The notes beneath the pieces are model-generated. The model had not been told where the DNA came from and did no database searches. It saw nothing but the letters and a program-made list of their open reading frames with translations. The position numbers and the translations under genes are program-made. 6,553 bases of DNA from NCBI GenBank assembly GCA_041623895.1, contig JBFJVZ010000417.1, positions 1-6,553 of the forward strand, given 5' to 3'. Each line of letters begins with the position of its first letter. Position 1 is the first letter of the stretch. The DNA comes from JBFJVZ01 sp041623895. GTDB lineage: Bacteria > Planctomycetota > Planctomycetia > Pirellulales > Pirellulaceae. Shown here piece by piece: positions 5,423-6,553 of this stretch.

Positions 5423-6226
5423 ATGGCGAACATGGATGCCAGTCATTGTCGAACCAATTCAGGAACGTTGCTTTGGGTGGGCCCACGCGAGACGGCCGAG
5501 TTCCGGCCGATTTTTGATTTCTGCGTTGAAAGCACGGCGCAGGTCGCTTGGCGAAACACCATCGAAGACGCTTTGCGACGACCGGCCGATCAGGTACGAA
5601 GTGTGTTGCTGGTCACAGCCGACCGCTCGTCCATCGATCCGGTAGTCGTCGACCGCTTGGTTTCCCAGCATGAACAAGCCAATGCGATCCAACTTTTCGG
5701 CCCCCTGTGCGTCTGTGATCGCAGTAATAACGCTGCATTTCCGCAGGCTTACTGGTACCAGTGGAACCAATGCTTCGAGGAATTGTTGGCACCATGCGGG
5801 CTGAGCACATCGATAGAAACTCCAGCAACCTCGGCCAAGTCCGTGGCTGTGATTGCTGACACGGCCGGCACTGCTGAGCCGCTGCTTGATGTTGCCACTT
5901 CGTGCGCAGCCACCGTGATCTGGTGCCGACGCCCAAGCATGTTTGGAGCTCGAAATTTTGATGTTGTTTGGTGGGACGATTCCGTTGCTCAACCGGCTTG
6001 TACCTTGCAGTGGCGACGAAGAATTGCCGCAGTGCATTCAGCAGCCACCCAGACTCACGTGTGGTTAACAAACATCCCGCAGACGGAATCGGTGCGTGCA
6101 GCACGGCAAGCAGGTGTTGATGTCGTGCTCAGCAAGCCGACACGAATCGAGAGCCTGATGGCGACGATGGGCACAGGCCAGCATGCGGCTGCCAAGATCG
6201 ACTTTGGCCGCTCTCGGGCTGCGTAA
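5423..6226 (+). CDS. Protein with C-terminal receiver-like domain, operon partner of the HTH-EIIA gene
   Basis: This is a 267-residue, likely cytoplasmic protein of unknown function. The N-terminal half (about 15-125) has alternating hydrophobic strands and helices (TLLWVGPRE, VRSVLLVTADRS) followed by GPLCVCDRSN and QAYWYQW, a block rich in Cys and aromatic residues that I recall from planctomycete proteins of this context but cannot name. The C-terminal half (about 139-249) reads as a receiver fold: strand VAVIAD (Asp146), strand FDVVWWDD with Asp185 at the phosphoacceptor position, strand HVWLTN with Thr216, and VVLSKP with Lys238. Asp185 to Thr216 and Asp185 to Lys238 are 31 and 53 apart, against 30 and 52 in CheY (D57, T87, K109). 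The acidic pair of CheY is reduced to one Asp, so phosphorylation is possible but uncertain. No DNA-binding output domain is seen. It likely acts with the upstream HTH-EIIA protein. Confidence 0.75.
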   Translation: MANMDASHCRTNSGTLLWVGPRETAEFRPIFDFCVESTAQVAWRNTIEDALRRPADQVRSVLLVTADRSSIDPVVVDRLVSQHEQANAIQLFGPLCVCDRSNNAAFPQAYWYQWNQCFEELLAPCGLSTSIETPATSAKSVAVIADTAGTAEPLLDVATSCAATVIWCRRPSMFGARNFDVVWWDDSVAQPACTLQWRRRIAAVHSAATQTHVWLTNIPQTESVRAARQAGVDVVLSKPTRIESLMATMGTGQHAAAKIDFGRSRAA

Positions 6227-6265
6227 ACAAGGCGAGAGCGCACACCGCACCGCAGGACAGTAGCC

Positions 6266-6287
6266 GTAGGCCAGGACCTGTCCTGGC
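6266..6287. repeat. 22-bp self-complementary repeat, copy 1
   Basis: GTAGGCCAGGACCTGTCCTG begins this 22-bp unit. It differs at one position from the copy at 6415-6436. The core CCAGGACCTGTCCTGG (6271-6286) pairs with itself through CCAGGAC/GTCCTGG with a 2-base centre, so each copy alone can form a hairpin. Confidence 0.8.
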
Positions 6288-6328
6288 AACCGAATCGTGG
6301 GCCCGATCGGCCCGGCCGTCACCCGTCG

Positions 6329-6350
6329 CGGCTCACATCAGCCTGAGCCG
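6329..6350. repeat. Short stem-loop in the intergenic region
   Basis: CGGCTCA (6329-6335) and TGAGCCG (6344-6350) form a perfect 7-bp stem with an 8-base loop. There is no following run of T, so a factor-independent terminator is not supported. It is embedded in GC-rich sequence resembling interspersed repeats of this group of bacteria. Confidence 0.55.
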
Positions 6351-6392
6351 TTGCGCCGTGAGGCACCGGGCGCTACGGTCTTCAACTGTGCT

Positions 6393-6500
6393 CTATAGCA
6401 TTATCAGAAATCTCGTAGGCCAGGACTTGTCCTGGCGCCTCATTGCCAGGACAAGCCCTGGCCTACAGATGATCCCACGTCAATGATAAAAATGCTCTAG
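6393..6500. mobile_element. Second MITE-like element with nested palindromes, about 108 bp
   Basis: The outer arms are CTATAGCATTATCA (6393-6406) and TGATAAAAATGCTCTAG (6484-6500). They are complementary apart from one mismatch and a 3-base insertion in the right arm. Inside are two copies of the 22-bp repeat in inverted orientation, forming a long central stem. No protein is encoded. The nested arrangement recalls the element at 4362-4485, but the sequences are unrelated. Confidence 0.55.
6415..6466. repeat. Long central hairpin: 22-bp repeat copies 2 and 3, inverted
   Basis: Copy 2 (6415-6436) and copy 3 (6445-6466, opposite strand) pair at 21 of 22 positions around an 8-base loop (GCCTCATT). 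Each arm also contains CCAGGAC and its near-complement, so the DNA could fold either as one long hairpin or as two small ones. In transcripts from the upstream operon this would be a very stable 3' structure. There is no T run to mark a classical terminator. Confidence 0.8.
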
Positions 6501-6553
6501 CTACCAGCGGCTGGATCTTGTCCGTTTCCCAAGCCGGGCCCCGACAGTTGGGC

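Larger units (their letters stand above)
6227..6553. other. Repeat-rich right edge without a firm gene
   Basis: The stretch after the operon holds a cluster of inverted repeats, described separately, and no convincing complete reading frame. At 6501-6553 two - strand frames and one + strand frame are open to the window edge. One - strand frame would end with the TAG at 6498-6500, in the terminus of the MITE-like element. The piece is too short to decide which, if any, is coding. Confidence 0.6.

Noticed and set aside
6266..6466. CRISPR array from the three 22-bp repeats
   Set aside because: Spacing is irregular (127 and 8 bases between units), one copy is inverted, and each is an intergenic palindrome; no regular spacers are present.
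6415..6466. Factor-independent terminator for the 4685-6226 operon
   Set aside because: The stem is far downstream (about 190 bp) and lacks a T run; it is better explained as a repeat element, although it might still stop or stabilise transcripts.

Overview
The window looks like chromosome of a Planctomycetota bacterium, most likely a Pirellulaceae (Rhodopirellula-like) lineage. This is inferred from protein style, not from a database match. One small membrane protein has the NPYAPP-type N-terminus and another the 'FSIRSILF..' N-terminus common in that phylum. There is a Gly/Pro-rich secreted protein with a C-terminal beta-barrel, and an excisionase-type HTH fused to a PTS EIIA-2 domain.

Left part (1-1395): two small membrane-protein genes on the + strand, each followed by an attC-like imperfect inverted repeat. 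The first site (742-832) is convincing: AAC/GTT ends, a GGAT/ATCC block, CCCG/CGGG, a 7-bp GCGGCGG/CCGCCGC block and a single unpaired A. The second (1329-1395) is weaker. Together they delimit a 563-bp unit (827-1389) with the anatomy of an integron gene cassette. No integron integrase lies in the window. The second cassette gene has a strong Shine-Dalgarno sequence but an ATC where its start codon should be.

Middle part (1583-4319), - strand: a gene for a secreted, probably outer-membrane, beta-barrel protein, followed by lhgO-like L-2-hydroxyglutarate oxidase. The cassette units and lhgO converge on a 187-bp stretch (1396-1582) with no supported gene.

The divergent intergenic region (4320-4684) carries a 124-bp nested inverted-repeat element (4362-4485) that looks like a MITE, plus a short protein-like reading frame that may be a gene remnant. 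On the + strand follows a tight two-gene unit (4685-6226): an HTH/EIIA-2 fusion with both EIIA histidines kept, then a protein whose C-terminal half reads as a receiver domain with the Asp, Thr and Lys positions retained. This suggests an uncharacterised PTS-like/two-component-like regulatory pair.

The right end (6227-6553) is repeat-rich and has no firmly supported gene: three copies of a 22-bp self-complementary repeat, a 7-bp stem-loop, and a second MITE-like element (6393-6500).
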